Shown piece by piece: positions 16,327 through 27,665 of a stretch of 64,000 bases of DNA; within the stretch, counting starts at the first letter, position 1, and each line of letters starts with the position of its first letter. The stretch is from Catellatospora coxensis (GTDB lineage Bacteria > Actinomycetota > Actinomycetes > Mycobacteriales > Micromonosporaceae): assembly GCF_016862635.1 (NCBI RefSeq), contig NZ_BONI01000012.1:31111-95110 (forward strand), given 5' to 3'. The notes under the pieces were generated by a model. It worked only from the letters and a program-made list of their open reading frames with translations. It ran no database searches and had not been told where the DNA came from. A program made the translations under genes and the position numbers.

Positions 16327-17111
16327 TGTCCGCACCGCTGCTCGTCGACCACGCCGAGGGCGTCGTCACCGTCACCATGAACCGCCCCGACTCCCTCAAC
16401 TCGCTCGACATCGCGCTCAAGGTGGCGCTGCGGGACACCTTCCTGGAGCTGGCCGACGACCCGAAGTGCCGTGCCGTGGTGCTGGCGGGCGCGGGCCGGG
16501 GCTTCTGCGTCGGGCAGGACCTGCGCGAGCACATGTCCGCGATGGGCGGCAAGGCTCCCCTGGACACGGTCGAGAAGCACTACAACCCGCTGGCCCTGGC
16601 CCTGGCCGAGCTGCCCAAGCCGGTGATCGCCGCGGTGCGCGGACCGGCCGCGGGCGCGGGCGCGGGTCTGGCCTTCCTGTCCGACCTGCGCGTCGGCGGC
16701 CCGTCGACGTCGTTCCTGATGGCCTTCGCCCGGGTGGGCCTGGCCGCCGACACCGCCGTGTCGTGGACCCTGCCCCGGATGGTCGGCGCGGCCAAGGCAG
16801 CCGAGCTGCTGCTGCTCGCCGAGCCGGTGAAGGCCGACGAGGCCCGCCGGCTCGGGCTGCTGACCAGGCTGGCCGAGGACGACGACCAGGTGCTGCCGGC
16901 GGCGCAGGAGCTGGCGGCCCGGCTGGCGGCCGGCCCGACGGTGGCGTACGGGCAGATCAAGCGCGAGCTGCTGCACGGCGCGACCGGCACCCTGGCCGAC
17001 GCCCTGCTGGTCGAGCTGGCGGCGCAGCAGCGCTCGGGCGGCACCGCCGACCACCGCGAGTCCACGGACGCCTTCGTCAACAAGCGCACGCCGGTGTTCG
17101 AGGGGCGCTAG
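16326..17111 (+). CDS. Enoyl-CoA hydratase/isomerase (possibly PaaG-like)
   Basis: 261 residues, crotonase fold. CoA and oxyanion-hole motifs: AGAGRGFCVGQDLREH near 55-70 and RGPAAGAGAGLAFLSDLRV near 108-126. The GxGQDL-type motif (here CVGQDL) is common in PaaG, the ring 1,2-epoxyphenylacetyl-CoA isomerase, and the upstream coupled PaaX regulator fits that; but no other paa genes are in the window. A general fatty-acid hydratase or isomerase remains possible. Translationally coupled to the regulator by a TGATG overlap. Confidence 0.82.
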   Translation: MSAPLLVDHAEGVVTVTMNRPDSLNSLDIALKVALRDTFLELADDPKCRAVVLAGAGRGFCVGQDLREHMSAMGGKAPLDTVEKHYNPLALALAELPKPVIAAVRGPAAGAGAGLAFLSDLRVGGPSTSFLMAFARVGLAADTAVSWTLPRMVGAAKAAELLLLAEPVKADEARRLGLLTRLAEDDDQVLPAAQELAARLAAGPTVAYGQIKRELLHGATGTLADALLVELAAQQRSGGTADHRESTDAFVNKRTPVFEGR

Positions 17112-17123
17112 TCCCGTGGGCCG

Positions 17124-17324
17124 CTAGTCCTCTTCGGGGTCGAGGGGGGCGACGCCGTCGGTGACGTACGCCGTCATCTGCAGCTCGTCCCCCGCCGGGG
17201 AGACGTATGCGGGCAGCTCGTCCGGGCCCAGCTCGGTGACGTACCGCCAGTACTCCCGGACCGCCTCCTCCGCCGACTCGGCCTCGATCGGCAACGCCAC
17301 ACTGACCAGCCACTTCCTGCTCAC
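17124..17324 (-). CDS. Small acidic hypothetical protein
   Basis: 66 residues, GTG start. Begins MSRKWLVSVALPIEAESAEEAV and continues with a predicted beta-alpha-beta pattern, then YVSPAGDELQMTAYVTDGVAPLDPEED. The start resembles small proteins that regularise viral or multienzyme assembly, but no family is recognised. It begins 12 bases after the tag stop on the same strand, so the two are probably one transcript. Confidence 0.6.
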   Translation of the reverse strand: MSRKWLVSVALPIEAESAEEAVREYWRYVTELGPDELPAYVSPAGDELQMTAYVTDGVAPLDPEED

Positions 17325-17336
17325 CCGCTCATCCCA

Positions 17337-17918
17337 TCACAACGCTCGCGCGGCGACGTGGCAGCCCGCCAGGTGATCGTCGACCATGCCCGTGGCCTGC
17401 ATGAGCGCGTACGCCGTGGTGGGTCCGACGAAACGCAGCCCGCGCTTCTTGAGCGCCTTCGCCATCGCCACGGACTCCGCGGAGGTGGCCGGCACGTCGG
17501 CCCGTCCGGCGGGCCGGGGGCGGCTGCCGGGCTCCGGGGCGTACGACCACAGCAGCGCGCTCAGCCCGCCCGGCAGTTCCAGCGCGACCCGCGCGTTGTG
17601 CAGCGTCGCCTCGATCTTGGACCGGTTGCGCACGATCCCGGCGTCGTTCAGCAGCCGCTCCACGTCGGCCGGCCCGAACGCGGCGACGCTCTCCAGGTGG
17701 AACCCGGCGAACGCGGCCCGGAACGCGGGCCGCTTGCGCAGGATCGTGATCCAGGACAGGCCGGATTGGAACGCCTCCAGGCTCACCCGCTCGAACAATG
17801 CGTCGTCGCCGCGCAGCGGCGTGCCCCACTCCTGGTCGTGGTAGACGCGGTACTCCGGCACGCCGGCCGACCACGCGCAGCGTGCCAGCCCGTCCTCGCC
17901 GATGATGAGGTCGCTCAC
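17337..17918 (-). CDS. tag: DNA-3-methyladenine glycosylase I
   Basis: 193 residues. Removes 3-methyladenine from alkylated DNA. Typical Tag features: CAWSAGVPEYRVYHDQEWGTPLRGDDALFERVSLEAFQSGLSW in the first 60 residues (Glu and Trp of the 3-mA pocket), helix-hairpin-helix-like ILRKRPAFRAAFAGF, NRSKIEAT and RFVGPTTAYALMQATGMVDDH. The zinc-snap residues are visible as C14 (RCAWS) and late H and C in VDDHLAGCH. GTG start. Neighbourhood matches Rv1210. Confidence 0.92.
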   Translation of the reverse strand: MSDLIIGEDGLARCAWSAGVPEYRVYHDQEWGTPLRGDDALFERVSLEAFQSGLSWITILRKRPAFRAAFAGFHLESVAAFGPADVERLLNDAGIVRNRSKIEATLHNARVALELPGGLSALLWSYAPEPGSRPRPAGRADVPATSAESVAMAKALKKRGLRFVGPTTAYALMQATGMVDDHLAGCHVAARAL

Positions 17919-17960
17919 CCTCTTGCCCCCTTACGCGAACGCGAATAGCCTTCGGAACCC

Positions 17961-18854
<894 letters not shown>

Positions 18855-18861
18855 GGTCCTA

Positions 18862-18936
18862 GATCGTCTGACTTACCGGGCAATCGTGCGCATCTTGGAC
18901 GCGCTTTCACCCACCTGCCAGGCAAGTCAGACGATC
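18862..18936. repeat. 75-bp palindromic element, copy B
   Basis: Same length as copy A at 2327-2401. Arms GATCGTCTGACTTACC (18862-18877) and GGCAAGTCAGACGATC (18921-18936). Between the copies the arm word changes from TTCGAC/GTCGAG to TCTGAC/GTCAGA, so pairing is kept by changes on both sides. Interior words GTGCG, ATCTTG, GCTTT and CCCACCTGCC are shared. It sits between convergent genes. Confidence 0.75.
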
Positions 18937-18939
18937 ATG

Positions 18940-19542
18940 TCAGGAGGGCCTACGGTAGCGGGCTGTCCGCGCAGCCAACGCCGGCAGGTCGATCTCGACC
19001 GGCCAGGGCTGCTGCGTGCGGAACACCCCGGACGTGTAGTGCGTCGCGTACCGGTACTTGCCCTCCTCTAGCACCAGTTCCGCGAGCGCGATGGTGTCGG
19101 CGTCGGAATCCGGGACGACCACCCAGTAGAACGGAACACCGGCCCGCGCGTACAGCACGCGCTTGACCTCGGTGTCCCGCAGCGCCGACGTCGGCGAGAC
19201 GACCTCGACGACCAGTTGCACCCCGTCCACGGGAAACGGCGAATCGTCGAGATGCGCGGAGGGGTAGACCACGACATCGGGCCGGGGTTCGTTGTGTTCA
19301 TCGATGGTGACGGACTGGTCGGTGCCGACCACGTACGCGGTGTCGGGGTTGGCCTCCTCCAGCAACTGTGCGATCCACCGGGCGAACATGTTGTGGCTGC
19401 CTGTGGCGGAGGGGGACACGATGATGCTCCCGTCGATCAGCTCGTACCGCGGGCCGTCTTCCGGGAGCGTGTGAAGGTCGGCGACGGTGTAGCCGCGGGC
19501 ACCAGGCCGCAGCTGCGCGAGCTTGGCGACGGCAGCACTCAT
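18940..19542 (-). CDS. Uma2-family putative endonuclease (DUF820)
   Basis: 200 residues. PD-(D/E)xK nuclease-like fold: YTVADLHTLPEDGPRYELIDGSIIVSPS at the N-terminus, RPDVVVYPS (active-site Asp), VQLVVEVVSPTSALRDTEVKRVLYARAGVPFYWVV with the Glu and Lys of the catalytic set. The family is abundant in actinomycetes and cyanobacteria, often in many copies, with unknown biology. GGAGGGG lies 5 bases before ATG 19540-19542, which decides this start over upstream in-frame codons. A direct repeat sits just upstream at 19599-19627. Confidence 0.82.
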   Translation of the reverse strand: MSAAVAKLAQLRPGARGYTVADLHTLPEDGPRYELIDGSIIVSPSATGSHNMFARWIAQLLEEANPDTAYVVGTDQSVTIDEHNEPRPDVVVYPSAHLDDSPFPVDGVQLVVEVVSPTSALRDTEVKRVLYARAGVPFYWVVVPDSDADTIALAELVLEEGKYRYATHYTSGVFRTQQPWPVEIDLPALAARTARYRRPS

Positions 19543-19598
19543 CGCGTCCCCTCCGGAAGTCGTGGGAGCCACGGTCAAAGGCTACCGTGACGGCTCAC

Positions 19599-19627
19599 GA
19601 TAGAAGGTTTCGCTGATAGAAGGTTTC
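19599..19627. repeat. Two tandem GATAGAAGGTTTC words
   Basis: GATAGAAGGTTTC at 19599-19611 and 19615-19627, a 16-base period, in the gap between the Uma2 and SRPBCC genes. The words are AT-rich for this genome. They could be paired regulator sites or a small duplication; no function shown. Confidence 0.5.
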
Positions 19628-19643
19628 CCCGCTTGGGGTTCAC

Positions 19644-20120
19644 TCACGGCAGGCGGCCGGATTCGACCATCTTCGCGAAGCGCTTCAGGGCCTGCTTGAG
19701 GCTGACCTTGGAGCCGGGCCACAGCAGCGGCCAGGCCAGCCGGCCCGCGACGCCGCCGGGCAGGTGGAACCACTCGTGCCAGACCACCTGGGTGCGGTCG
19801 CCCGCCATCGGGGTGCACCGCATGACACCCGGGCCGCGCAGCACCTTGCCCTGGTGCACGACCCGCACCTCGTACGGCGGGTCCACTTTGACCACGCGCA
19901 TCTCGTCGCGCAGCACGGCCGGGCCGGCCACGGTGATCGCCTCGATCACGGTGCCCTCGCCGCCGTCACCCTCGACCACCCGCACCTTGGTCAGCGGGAT
20001 CCAGTCGCTCTGCCGCTCCCACGCCATGAACGCGGCGAACACCCGCTCCGCGGGCGCGGCCACGATGATCGTCGCGGTGACCTCACCTGCGCCGGGCGCG
20101 GTGGGATCGCCTGCCGTCAC
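19644..20120 (-). CDS. SRPBCC (START-like) ligand-binding protein
   Basis: 158 residues. Helix-grip fold pattern: VTATIIVAAPAERVFAAFMAWERQSDWIPLTKVRVV at the start, alternating strands, then a C-terminal helix (LKQALKRFAKMV). Members bind hydrophobic ligands or act in polyketide cyclisation or stress response; no catalytic residues can be named. GTG start at 20118-20120 overlaps the stop of the upstream DivIVA-like gene by four bases (GTGA), so the two are translationally coupled. Confidence 0.78.
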   Translation of the reverse strand: MTAGDPTAPGAGEVTATIIVAAPAERVFAAFMAWERQSDWIPLTKVRVVEGDGGEGTVIEAITVAGPAVLRDEMRVVKVDPPYEVRVVHQGKVLRGPGVMRCTPMAGDRTQVVWHEWFHLPGGVAGRLAWPLLWPGSKVSLKQALKRFAKMVESGRLP

Positions 20121-20674
20121 CGCCGGACCGGCTCGCCGGCCGGCGCCTCGTCCACCACGGCAGTTGCCGGGTCGGTCTCGTGGTCAGCCTCGTCGGCGGG
20201 CTGGTCGCCGGTCTCCTCGGCGGTCGCGTCGAGCTCGGCCGGGGCGGCGTCCTCCGTCGCGGCCTCGTCGGCCACGCCGGCGGTCTCCTCGGCCACGGGG
20301 GTCGCGGTGACCACGCCCAGCGCGCTGGCACGGGCGCGGGCCAGCGTGTCGGCGTCCTCGACGCGGCCCTCGCGCAGCGCGGTGACCTCGGCTTCGAGCA
20401 CCTGGATCAGCTCGCTCTTGTAGCCGATGTCGTACGCCAGCCGGCGCAGCGTCTGGTCGACCTGCGCCATGCGGTATCCGCGCCAGGCCGGATCGAACGT
20501 CGCCCGGGACACGTCGCCCTCGACGAGCGGGCGGTCGGCGGGCAGCGGAGTGGCTCGCTCGTCCGGTTCGGCCGGCGCCAGACCTGGGTCACCCCCGGTG
20601 ACCAGCGTCATCACCCCGAACACCACGGCGCCCACGGTGAGCGCGACGACGATCAGCAGCAGCACGTTGCCCAT
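20117..20674 (-). CDS. DivIVA-domain membrane-anchored protein
   Basis: 185 residues. N-terminal transmembrane helix (VLLLIVVALTVGAVVFGVMTLV, about 4-25), then a DivIVA-like segment: ATFDPAWRGYRMAQVDQTLRRLAYD followed by a coiled coil (ELIQVLEAEVTALREG), and an acidic Ala/Glu/Asp-rich tail of about 80 residues. DivIVA domains recognise curved membrane and recruit cell-pole or septum proteins; this short anchored form is typical of actinobacterial accessory DivIVA-like proteins. Coupled to the downstream SRPBCC gene. Confidence 0.75.
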   Translation of the reverse strand: MGNVLLLIVVALTVGAVVFGVMTLVTGGDPGLAPAEPDERATPLPADRPLVEGDVSRATFDPAWRGYRMAQVDQTLRRLAYDIGYKSELIQVLEAEVTALREGRVEDADTLARARASALGVVTATPVAEETAGVADEAATEDAAPAELDATAEETGDQPADEADHETDPATAVVDEAPAGEPVRR

Positions 20675-20814
20675 GCCCACGATCGTGGCACGAAGGGCGC
20701 TCCAGCGCGACCCTGCCACCCGAGCTGTCCGGCCCGTGGCACGGGATCCGTCCGGCTCATTACCGGCCGGTAGCGCGGCGCTCGGCCGGGCGCGCCCGGG
20801 AGTGCGCGACGCGG

Positions 20815-21186
20815 TCAGAGCCAGCGCAGCGCGTTCTTCCGCCACGCGTAGAGCAGGCCCAATGCCAGCACGGCCACGAACACGGCCATCTCGACGACGA
20901 CCGCGAGGCCCGCCTTTACATAGACGACCGCCCATGGGAACAGGAAGACCGCCTCGACGGCGAACAGCACGTACAGGTACGCGTAGACGTAATAACGAAT
21001 CTGCATCTGCGCCCAGCCGCCCTCGACCGGGTCGAGGCCGCACTCGTACGTGTCGAGTTTGCCCTCGGCCGCGCTGGGCCGCGACGGGCGCAGCAGCCGG
21101 TTCGCCGTGTACGCCCCACCGATGATCAGCACACCGACGAGCAGCAGCAACGCCACCGTCGCGTACGCGTCGAGGTAACCGTTCAC
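20815..21186 (-). CDS. nuoA: Orphan NADH-quinone oxidoreductase subunit A
   Basis: 123 residues, GTG start. Three transmembrane helices and the NuoA loop signature TYECGLDPVEGGWAQMQIRYYVYAYLYVLFAVEAVFLFPW, with the Cys of the exposed loop kept. NuoA is a core membrane subunit near the quinone site of complex I. No other nuo gene is in the window: the neighbours are a DivIVA-like gene and a sigma factor, with korAB only 2 kb away. In streptomycetes a second, partial nuo set lies close to korAB, so this may be a remnant or a split member of a ferredoxin-linked complex. The sequence looks intact. Confidence 0.85.
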   Translation of the reverse strand: MNGYLDAYATVALLLLVGVLIIGGAYTANRLLRPSRPSAAEGKLDTYECGLDPVEGGWAQMQIRYYVYAYLYVLFAVEAVFLFPWAVVYVKAGLAVVVEMAVFVAVLALGLLYAWRKNALRWL

Positions 21187-21261
21187 GACCGCAGCCTAAC
21201 GTCTGGCGGTAACAGTTGGGATTCATGCAACCGGGCGGCGGGGCATCGTGTGTGACCCTGC

Positions 21262-23022
21262 ATGACGATGTCCGTCCCGCCCCCGGCGACGCCCGCGCCG
21301 CTGTCGGCCCGCGCGCCGCGACCCGCTGCCCGGCGCGCCCTCGACGCCGCCGACTTCGATGCCTTCTACCAGGCGAACTACGCCGGCACCGTGGCCGTCG
21401 CGTTCGGGCTGACCGGCGACCGGGGCGAGGCACAGGACCTCGCGCAGGAGGCGTACTGCCGGGCCTGGCAGCGCTGGGCCGAGATCTCCCGCTACGACAA
21501 CCCGCCCGCGTGGGTGTACCGGGTGACCGTCAACCTGGCCCGGTCCCGCTGGCGCAACCTGAGGGTGGCCGCCGCGCACCTGGTGCGCCAGCGCCCCACC
21601 GACGTGCCGGCGGCGGACCCGGAGCACGTGGCGCTGGTGACCGCGCTGCGCGCGCTGCCGATGGACCAGCGCCAGGCCATCGTGCTGCACCACCTCGTGG
21701 ACCTGCCGGTCGCCGAGGTGGCGCGGGAGATGGGCGTGCCCGCCGGCACGGTCAAGTCCTGGCTGCACCGCGGGCGCACCGAGCTGGCGGCGCTGCTGGG
21801 CGAGCACTCGGGCGGCGGCGAGCCCGTGCCCCCGCAGGACGTGCGGCAGCGCGGGGACCGGCAGCGGCGCCGCCGCCGCGGGGCGATCGCCGCCGCGACG
21901 GCGGCCGCCTGCGCGCTGGTCGCGGTGTTCGCGCTGCAGGTGATCCGGTTCGGCGGGCACCAGCCGCCGCCCCCGGCGCAGACCCCGAGCCCGAGCGGGA
22001 GCGTGTCCCTGCCGAGCGCGCCGCCGCCCAGCCCGGGACCGGTGCGCCCGGTCGACGCGGGCGACCCGATCCTGGACGTCGACTGGCGCACGGCCGTGGT
22101 GACCGTCCCGGCCGCGCCGAAATGCCCGTCCGGGCGGCTGACCTTCCGCGAGGCCGAGGGACGCACGGGCACCCCGGTCATCACCAGTGGCGGCGGCTGG
22201 CCGCGGCTGTTCCTGTCCCCCGAGCGGGCCGCCTACGGCGATCTCACCGGGGACGGCACGGCCGAGGCGGTGCTGCACGCCGACTGCCTGTCGGGCGAGG
22301 AGGACAGCGGCGACGGCTCGTCGCACCTGCTGGTGGTGGAGCGGGCGGCGAACGGGGCGCTGCGCGCGCTGGGCTGGGCAGGTGAGCGGGGCGCGCTGTT
22401 CCGCAGCGTCTGGGTGGCCGATCAGGTGCTCTACACCGAGATGCACCCGTGGCACACCGGCCCGCAGGACTACCGGATGGGCATGGCGTACGGGTTCCGC
22501 TGGACCGGCAAGGCGTTCGCCCGGCACGACGTGTCGGCCGGATACCCGCCGGTCCTGCCGACGGTGGAGGGCCGCCGCCTGGACCTGACCGGTATCGCGG
22601 ACCGGCTGGACTGTGCCGGGCTGCCCGCGCCGGCCGGAGCGGTGCGGCCGGTGTTCAGCGCGGAGGGCATCGCCCCGGACGGCGACCGCGAGTGGAGTCT
22701 GATTCCCGGCACTCCGTCCAACGGCCCGCACCTGCCGCGGCTGCTGCCGGACCGGCGGCCGTACCTGGTGCTGCTGGTGGCGTGCGCGCCCGATGACACG
22801 CCGCAGGCCTCGACCGACGTCCAGCCCGGCCACAACCTGGTCGTCTTCGACACCGCCGCGGACGGCTGGTTCGCCGTGGCCCGGGTGCCCACCGCGGCCG
22901 GGCACACGGTGAGCAGCTGGCAGGTGACCGCCGACGGCCTGCTCGTCTCGTCCGGCCCGGCGGGTGGCGGCCTCAGCGTGGAGCACACCTACGCCTGGAA
23001 TGGCACATCCTTCGCCGAATAG
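21262..23022 (+). CDS. ECF sigma factor fused to a transmembrane helix and an extracytoplasmic domain
   Basis: 586 residues. Residues 30-95 are sigma region 2 (DFDAFYQANYAGTVAVAFGLTGDRGEAQDLAQEAYCRAWQRW), about 122-180 region 4 with HTH (LPVAEVAREMGVPAGTVKSWLHRGRTELAALL). A basic stretch (RQRRRRR) leads into one membrane helix at 208-228, a Pro/Ser linker (235-265) and a ~320-residue outer domain with VDAGDPILDVDW, YGDLTGDGTAEAVL (FG-GAP-like Asp-rich turn) and several Cys. So the sigma part faces the cytoplasm and a sensor-like part lies outside, in one polypeptide. No anti-sigma gene is adjacent. Divergent from nuoA. Confidence 0.82.
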   Translation: MTMSVPPPATPAPLSARAPRPAARRALDAADFDAFYQANYAGTVAVAFGLTGDRGEAQDLAQEAYCRAWQRWAEISRYDNPPAWVYRVTVNLARSRWRNLRVAAAHLVRQRPTDVPAADPEHVALVTALRALPMDQRQAIVLHHLVDLPVAEVAREMGVPAGTVKSWLHRGRTELAALLGEHSGGGEPVPPQDVRQRGDRQRRRRRGAIAAATAAACALVAVFALQVIRFGGHQPPPPAQTPSPSGSVSLPSAPPPSPGPVRPVDAGDPILDVDWRTAVVTVPAAPKCPSGRLTFREAEGRTGTPVITSGGGWPRLFLSPERAAYGDLTGDGTAEAVLHADCLSGEEDSGDGSSHLLVVERAANGALRALGWAGERGALFRSVWVADQVLYTEMHPWHTGPQDYRMGMAYGFRWTGKAFARHDVSAGYPPVLPTVEGRRLDLTGIADRLDCAGLPAPAGAVRPVFSAEGIAPDGDREWSLIPGTPSNGPHLPRLLPDRRPYLVLLVACAPDDTPQASTDVQPGHNLVVFDTAADGWFAVARVPTAAGHTVSSWQVTADGLLVSSGPAGGGLSVEHTYAWNGTSFAE

Positions 23023-23210
23023 CCGATGGAATGCCACTCTGTGGGACGGGCAAGTGATATGCGCGACCCGTCCCACCGGAGAGTGTCGCGTTTATCACGT
23101 TCCGCATGGTTTCACTGGGGGGGCCGTGTCAACGCTATTCCCTACCTCCGACGTAGGCTGACCTTAATCGAGACGTAACAGCACACCACCCCAGCAGGAG
23201 GTCGCGTCCA
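23023..23210 (+). promoter_or_regulatory. Leader region of korAB
   Basis: 188 bases without a gene. It contains CTACCTCCGACGTAG at 23144-23158 (arms CTAC/GTAG) followed by a TAGGCT word, and a strong ribosome-binding site AGGAGG at 23196-23201. A promoter is expected here; the exact -10 and -35 are uncertain. Confidence 0.35.
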
Positions 23211-25104
<1,894 letters not shown>

Positions 25105-25112
<8 letters not shown>

Positions 25113-26136
25113 CGCGGTGCCGGTCCAGCTGTCGGCGAAGGACTTCAAGTCCGACCAGGAGGTGCGCTGGTGCCCGGGTTGCGGTGACTACGCGATCCTG
25201 GCCGCGATGCAGACCTTCCTGCCCGAGCTGGGCATCCCTCGCGAGCGCACGGTCTTCGTGTCGGGCATCGGCTGCTCCTCGCGCTTCCCGTACTACCTGA
25301 ACACGTACGGCATGCACTCGATCCACGGGCGGGCCCCGGCGATCGCCACCGGCCTGTCGGTGTCGCGCCCGGACCTGACCGTGTGGGTGGTGACCGGTGA
25401 CGGCGACGCGCTGTCCATCGGCGGCAACCACCTGATCCACGCGCTGCGCCGCAACGTGAACATCAAGATCCTGCTGTTCAACAACAAGATCTACGGTCTG
25501 ACCAAGGGCCAGTACTCGCCCACCAGCGAGATCGGCAAGATCACCAAGTCGACGCCGACGGGCTCCTCGGACGCGCCGTTCAACCCGATCTCGCTGGCGC
25601 TGGGCGCGGAGGCCTCGTTCGTCGCCCGCACCATCGACTCCGACCGCAAGCACCTGCAGTCGGTGCTGCGCCAGGCGGCCGAGCACCAGGGTTCGGCGTT
25701 CGTGGAGATCTACCAGAACTGCAACATCTTCAACGACGGCGCGTTCGAGGTGCTCAAGGACCCGGAGACGCGCGACGCGTACCTGATCCGCCTGGAGCAC
25801 GGACAGCCGATCACGTTCGGCAAGGACGGCTCGCACGTCGTCACGCACCCGGCGGGCAGCTTCGGCCTGGCCGTGAGCGAGGCCGGCGCGGTCGACGCGG
25901 GCGAGGTGCTGACGCACGACGCGCACGCCGAGGACCCGGCGTACGCGTTCGCGCTGTCCCGGCTGGCCGGACCGGACCTGCGGCACACCCCGGTGGGCGT
26001 GTTCCGCTCGGTACGCCGCCCGTCCTACGACGAGCTGGTGCGCAACCAGCTCGACGCGGCGAAGGCGAAGGCCGGCGAGCCCGAGGCCGACCTGGCCGCC
26101 CTGCTCAACTCCGGCGACACCTGGACCATCCTGTAA
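25105..26136 (+). CDS. korB: 2-oxoglutarate:ferredoxin oxidoreductase, beta subunit
   Basis: 343 residues. Carries the thiamine diphosphate site: GDGDALSIGGNHLIHALRRNVNIKILLFNN near 92-122, and the Fe-S cluster Cys CPGCGDYAI at 21-29 with C53 in GIGCSS. The C-terminal ~100 residues (EVLKDPETRDAYLIRLEHGQP) are usual for the actinobacterial form. It starts inside the 3' end of korA, so expression is coupled, and a strong terminator follows at 26153. Confidence 0.93.
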
Positions 26137-26152
26137 CCGGCTGACACGCGAG

Positions 26153-26187
26153 AACGCCGCCCGCGACCGATCGCGGGCGGCGTTTTC
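26153..26187 (+). terminator. Rho-independent terminator of korAB
   Basis: AACGCCGCCCGCGA (26153-26166), loop CCGA, and TCGCGGGCGGCGTTTTCG after it. Perfect 14-base arms with a short T run. The inverse orientation also serves the minus-strand gene that ends at 26200. Confidence 0.88.
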
Positions 26188-26199
26188 GTCTGCCGTGGT

Positions 26200-27504
26200 T
26201 CAGGACTTCGGCTCGGTCTTCGTCTCCAACTGGCCGCGCTCGCCGGCGAACTTGTCCTTCACGTCGGCGACCTTCTTGTCGAAGTACATGATCGAGCCGA
26301 CACTGCCCGCGTCGGCCCACACGCAGACCGCCATCGGCGTGTTGTCCGAGGTCATCGCGGCGCACTTGGCCACGCCGCCGAGCGGCCCGGCAGGCACGTC
26401 CACCCAGGGCTCGGTCACCTTCGAGGTGCCCGTCACCGCTTTCGTGATCTCGTCCAGCTCCGCCTTCGGGTTCAGCACCGGCAGCGCCGCGGCGAACGCC
26501 ATGGCCATGTTCTTGCTCTTCACATCCCCGTAGAAGGCCGCGACCGAGTCGGTCACCCCGGGCTCGTCACTGATCATCTGGGCCTTCAGCTCGCCGGCCG
26601 CCTTCACCAGGTCGGCCTCGGTGCTCTTCTCCCGGCCGCCGAGCTGCGTCGGCTCCTTCACCGTGATGCTCGCGGCCTGCTCGGCCGTGTTCGCGGCGTC
26701 GGCGATGAAGTCCTTGAGGAAGAAGTACCCGCCGCCGGCCCCGCCGCCGCAGAGCACCAGCAGCACCACGAGCGTGATCCACAGGCCCTTGCGGGACTTC
26801 TTGTACGGCGGGTCGGGCTCGTAGCGGCGCTTGCTGCGGGGCTCGTGGCCGGCGAACGGGTCGTCGTCGACGCTCACGTCGCCCAGGAAGCCGCCCTGCT
26901 GCCCGTACCCGCCCTGCCCCGTGGGCCGGCCGTACGCCGCGGGCTGGCCGTAGGGCTGCTGCTGGGGCTGGCCGCCCTGGGCCGGGTAGCCGGCCTGGCC
27001 GTAACCGCCCTGCTGGCCGCCGTACCCACCCTGTGCGCCGTACCCACCCTGCTGTGGATATCCACCCTGGCCGTAACCACCCTGCTGTGGGTAACCGTCG
27101 CCATGCTGTGGGTAACCACCGTCCTGGTGACCGTAGCCGCCCTGCTGTGGATAACCGCCCTGGACACCCGGCCCGTCCTGCTGCGAATAGCCGCCTGCCT
27201 GCGGATATGCGCTCTGCGCGGGGTATCCGCCATAGCCCTGCTGGGCTTGTCCGCCGCCGTATCCGCCCGATCCGGCGTACCCGCCGTCCTGTGGATAACC
27301 TCCGACCGGTGGATAACCCGGCTGCTGTGGATAACCACTGTTCTGCTGGGGATAGCCGTATTGCTGGGGATATGTGCCGTTGGTGCCGGAGGTCGGTGCC
27401 GACGGGGGCTGGCCGCGCCCGTCGTCCTCGCCGAGGCGCCGCCACGGGTCTGTCGGGTGACCCTCCGGCTCGTCGCGGCGCGAACCGTAGTCGGAGTAGG
27501 ACAT
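26200..27504 (-). CDS. GYPQQ-repeat single-pass membrane protein
   Basis: 434 residues. The N-terminal ~240 residues are low complexity, built from [13 protein letters not shown] units; then a basic stretch (YKKSRKGLW), one transmembrane helix at about 243-262 ([20 protein letters not shown]) and a 168-residue extracytoplasmic domain with two Cys ([15 protein letters not shown]) and no known motif. Similar Gln/Tyr/Gly-rich tails occur on actinobacterial membrane proteins of unknown role and may phase-separate or bind partners. GGAG precedes the ATG at 27504. The repeat DNA is unusual: it uses TAT-CCA-CAG codons and so contains DnaA-box-like words (see 27053-27334). Confidence 0.7.
   Translation of the reverse strand: MSYSDYGSRRDEPEGHPTDPWRRLGEDDGRGQPPSAPTSGTNGTYPQQYGYPQQNSGYPQQPGYPPVGGYPQDGGYAGSGGYGGGQAQQGYGGYPAQSAYPQAGGYSQQDGPGVQGGYPQQGGYGHQDGGYPQHGDGYPQQGGYGQGGYPQQGGYGAQGGYGGQQGGYGQAGYPAQGGQPQQQPYGQPAAYGRPTGQGGYGQQGGFLGDVSVDDDPFAGHEPRSKRRYEPDPPYKKSRKGLWITLVVLLVLCGGGAGGGYFFLKDFIADAANTAEQAASITVKEPTQLGGREKSTEADLVKAAGELKAQMISDEPGVTDSVAAFYGDVKSKNMAMAFAAALPVLNPKAELDEITKAVTGTSKVTEPWVDVPAGPLGGVAKCAAMTSDNTPMAVCVWADAGSVGSIMYFDKKVADVKDKFAGERGQLETKTEPKS
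27053..27334 (-). repeat. Cluster of DnaA-box-like 9-mers inside the GYPQQ repeats
   Basis: TGTGGATAA (reverse of TTATCCACA, a perfect DnaA box) occurs at 27146-27154, 27290-27298 and 27326-27334. One-mismatch versions are at 27053 (TGTGGATAT), 27086 and 27107 (TGTGGGTAA) and 27308 (GGTGGATAA). All have one orientation and spacing in multiples of 3, because they encode Y-P-Q. Codons TAT and CCA are rare for this genome. Confidence 0.6.
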
Positions 27505-27665
27505 CTCAGCTCCCCACGCTGTGGCAGGCGACACGCTGTCACCGTCCGCCAGATGGTAGCGGCAGATGAGAAGTCCTCGGGAACCCTACCCATCGAGCCT
27601 CTTGCGTTCTTGGCCGGAGAATGAAAGTTTTCTTCGGACTGCACATTGCTACTGGAGGAATTCTC

